In this document: one piece after another, positions 7,188-8,232 of the stretch
Numbering within the stretch: the stretch's first letter is position 1
How the letters are laid out: each line of letters opens with the position of its first letter
NCBI GenBank assembly: GCA_016219235.1
Contig: JACRBO010000061.1
Location: forward strand, 1-8,232
Direction: 5' to 3'
DNA length: 8,232 nt
From: Chloroflexota bacterium
Lineage (GTDB): Bacteria; Chloroflexota; Anaerolineae; Fen-1058
Translations under genes and position numbers: made by a program
The notes under the pieces: generated by a model
Databases searched by the model: none
Seen by the model: the letters and a program-made list of their open reading frames with translations, nothing else
Told to the model about the DNA's origin: nothing

Positions 7188-7914
7188 ACAGCGCGCCGAC
7201 CAGGTAGCCGGCCAGCGCCGACACAGTGCCGATGACCATCATCTGCAAGCCGCTCTTGCCCGGATGACCGACCATTGTTCTGGCTTTGTATGCGCCAACG
7301 CCAAACAGGGTCAGCGCGGTGATGATAATCGACACGATAATACTGGGCGTAATGGGCATGAAGAAGAACGGCGCCAGCGGAACTAACGACCCGATCACGG
7401 CCGCGATGCCGACGACCAGCGCACTGCGCAGGGCGCTGCCCGAATCGACCGGCGCGAGTTTGAGTTCGTTGTGCATCATCACATCCACCCAGGCGCGCTC
7501 GTCTTTCATGATCTGCTCAACCGATCGATCGAGCAGCTCATCTTCAAAGCCCCAGCCGCGAAAGATCATCTCGATCTCGGCGCGCTCGACTTCGGGCATG
7601 TCTCGAATCTCGCGCTTCTCACGCTCGATCTGGCTGAGGTAATGATCGCGATCGGCCAGCGTGGTGGTGTACGCCACCGCGCCCATCGAGATCGACTCGG
7701 CAAACGTCGCCGCCAGCCCGGCCGCGATGACGAGACGCTGATCGCTGGACGCAGCGGCCACGCCCAGGATCACCCCTAGAACGTTGACCAGCCCATCCTG
7801 CCCGCCCAGTATAATGTCGGATAGCGACATGGTTTTGGACTGTGCCCGCTCAAAGTGGCGCAGGGCTTCGCCCAATTCGGTAGGCAAACTTTCGATTTTT
7901 GGTTCAGTTTCCAT
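7165..7914 (-). CDS. VIT1/CCC1-family Fe2+/Mn2+ transporter
   Basis: A 249-aa membrane protein of the VIT1/CCC1 family, which exports ferrous iron or manganese from the cytosol. After a short cytosolic N-terminus, TM1 carries the hallmark GGQDGLVNVLGVILG (37-51), with Asp40 in the metal pathway. TM2 carries AESISMG (72-78), with Glu73 and Met77 where family members line the pore. Residues ~88-153 form the charged helical cytosolic insert rich in Glu and Asp that binds metal in plant VIT1. Three further TM helices follow (~161-184, ~190-208, ~222-243). Length and layout are normal, so the gene looks intact. I chose the ATG at 7914 over a GTG 36 bp upstream; AGG lies about 9 nt before it, a weak ribosome site. 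Its 3' end overlaps the converging glycosyltransferase by 23 bp. No iron-regulatory site is evident. Confidence 0.9.
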   Translation of the reverse strand: METEPKIESLPTELGEALRHFERAQSKTMSLSDIILGGQDGLVNVLGVILGVAAASSDQRLVIAAGLAATFAESISMGAVAYTTTLADRDHYLSQIEREKREIRDMPEVERAEIEMIFRGWGFEDELLDRSVEQIMKDERAWVDVMMHNELKLAPVDSGSALRSALVVGIAAVIGSLVPLAPFFFMPITPSIIVSIIITALTLFGVGAYKARTMVGHPGKSGLQMMVIGTVSALAGYLVGALFSVPPTP

Positions 7915-7952
7915 GGTCGTCTGCCTGTCTGGAGTGTTGCCGGTGCACACTC

Positions 7953-7958
7953 ATCATA
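7953..7958 (-). promoter_or_regulatory. Possible -10 element for the VIT1-like transporter
   Basis: TATGAT on the minus strand lies about 40 bp upstream of the chosen start at 7914 and would give a leader near 30 nt. No good -35 is found at 17 bp. It is supported only by the hexamer and its position. Confidence 0.25.
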
Positions 7959-8016
7959 CAGGCATCTTACTGGATGCGCGATTGCGCTTGTAGTGGCAAA
8001 TGTCACACCGACTAAC

Positions 8017-8045
8017 GTCAGGCTGCTAGTGATTGAACTCCTGAC
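8017..8045. repeat. Imperfectly nested inverted repeat overlapping the lipoprotein promoter
   Basis: GTCAGG (8017-8022) and CCTGAC (8040-8045) form a 6-bp inverted repeat. A second short pair, CTAGT (8026-8030) and ACTAG (8044-8048), overlaps it. The dyad encloses the candidate -35 hexamer at 8033-8038, so it could be an operator. Short repeats like this also arise by chance. Confidence 0.25.
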
Positions 8046-8063
8046 TAGAAACGTGCGTATGAT
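8033..8063 (+). promoter_or_regulatory. Candidate sigma-70-type promoter for the lipoprotein gene
   Basis: TTGAAC (8033-8038) and TATGAT (8058-8063) are close to the -35 and -10 consensus, with a 19-bp spacer that is slightly long. The expected transcription start falls near 8069-8071, at the ATG of the lipoprotein. The mRNA would then be leaderless or nearly so, which agrees with the lack of a Shine-Dalgarno sequence before that ATG. Confidence 0.4.
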
Positions 8064-8068
8064 TGGCT

Positions 8069-8232
8069 ATGAAGATCAAACTTTGCCTGGGACTTGCCGG
8101 ATTATTGTTGATGGTCGCCGCCTGTGCCGCACCGACACCTGAACCGCCGCCACCAGCGGGCAGCACCGCCACCCCGATTGTCGTACTGCGCCCAACGGCC
8201 ACGCCGTTGCGCACCGCCACACCTACCATTAC
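8069..8232 (+). CDS. Lipoprotein with Thr/Pro-rich linker (C-terminus beyond window)
   Basis: Only the first 54 codons are present. The N-terminus is a lipoprotein signal peptide: Lys residues at 2 and 4, a hydrophobic stretch (LGLAGLLLMV, about 7-16), then the lipobox VAAC with Cys19 as the predicted lipidated residue and Ala at +2. It is followed by a disordered linker rich in Pro, Thr and Ala (PTPEPPPPAG, then repeated TATP units at 33-36, 43-46 and 49-52). Linkers of this kind are frequent in Chloroflexota extracellular lipoproteins, such as substrate-binding proteins and cell-wall-active domains. The functional domain lies beyond the window, so no role can be assigned. There is no clear Shine-Dalgarno site. 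It is divergent from the VIT1-like gene, with 154 bp between the two starts. Confidence 0.75.
   Translation, partial: MKIKLCLGLAGLLLMVAACAAPTPEPPPPAGSTATPIVVLRPTATPLRTATPTI

Noticed and set aside
7915..7950. GTG start that would extend the VIT1-like protein by 12 residues
   Set aside because: No ribosome site precedes it, the added residues have no family character, and a good ATG follows at 7914.

Overview
This window looks like a piece of a GC-rich bacterial chromosome. I infer Chloroflexota (Chloroflexi). The main pointer is the lipoprotein at the right edge, whose signal peptide runs into a linker built of Thr-Ala-Thr-Pro and Pro-Thr units, a style very common in that phylum. The large multi-TM glycosyltransferase and the membrane-bound multi-PAS sensor also fit. 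No rRNA, tRNA, CRISPR array, insertion sequence or phage gene was found. The taxonomic call is inference, not proof.

Layout. (1) From the left edge to about 1278, on the minus strand, lies the N-terminal part of a membrane-anchored sensor with about six TM segments, a coiled-coil linker and two tandem PAS domains. Its output domain is outside the window. (2) About 275 bp (1279-1553) separate it from a divergent plus-strand gene set. This gap holds a minus-strand intrinsic terminator whose 5' arm also belongs to an alternative hairpin, an attenuator-like arrangement. (3) From 1554 to 7187, on the plus strand, three genes overlap head to tail (11 bp, then 4 bp). They encode a CapK/PaaK-like adenylate-forming enzyme, a GNAT-methyltransferase fusion, and a 949-aa fusion of a GT2 glycosyltransferase with a DUF2142/GT-C-type membrane glycosyltransferase. 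(4) From 7165 to 7914, on the minus strand, is a VIT1/CCC1-family iron/manganese transporter whose 3' end overlaps the end of the glycosyltransferase by 23 bp. (5) From 8069 to the right edge is the start of a lipoprotein, with a promoter placed so that its mRNA may have almost no leader.

How the genes may work together. The overlapping trio is the most interesting part. It combines an acyl/aryl activating enzyme, an acyltransferase joined to a methyltransferase, and a two-domain glycosyltransferase that could both build and transfer a sugar across the membrane. This reads as a compact cassette for making or decorating a cell-envelope glycan or glycolipid. Two of the three proteins are multidomain fusions, the methyltransferase half lacks the classical glycine-rich SAM motif, and the ligase has an unusual A5 motif. 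The substrates cannot be read from the sequence. The PAS sensor, the VIT transporter and the lipoprotein have no visible functional link to the cassette.

At the base level, the hexamer CGATCG is strongly over-represented throughout, in both strands' genes, which recalls (but is not the same as) the HIP1 repeats of cyanobacteria.
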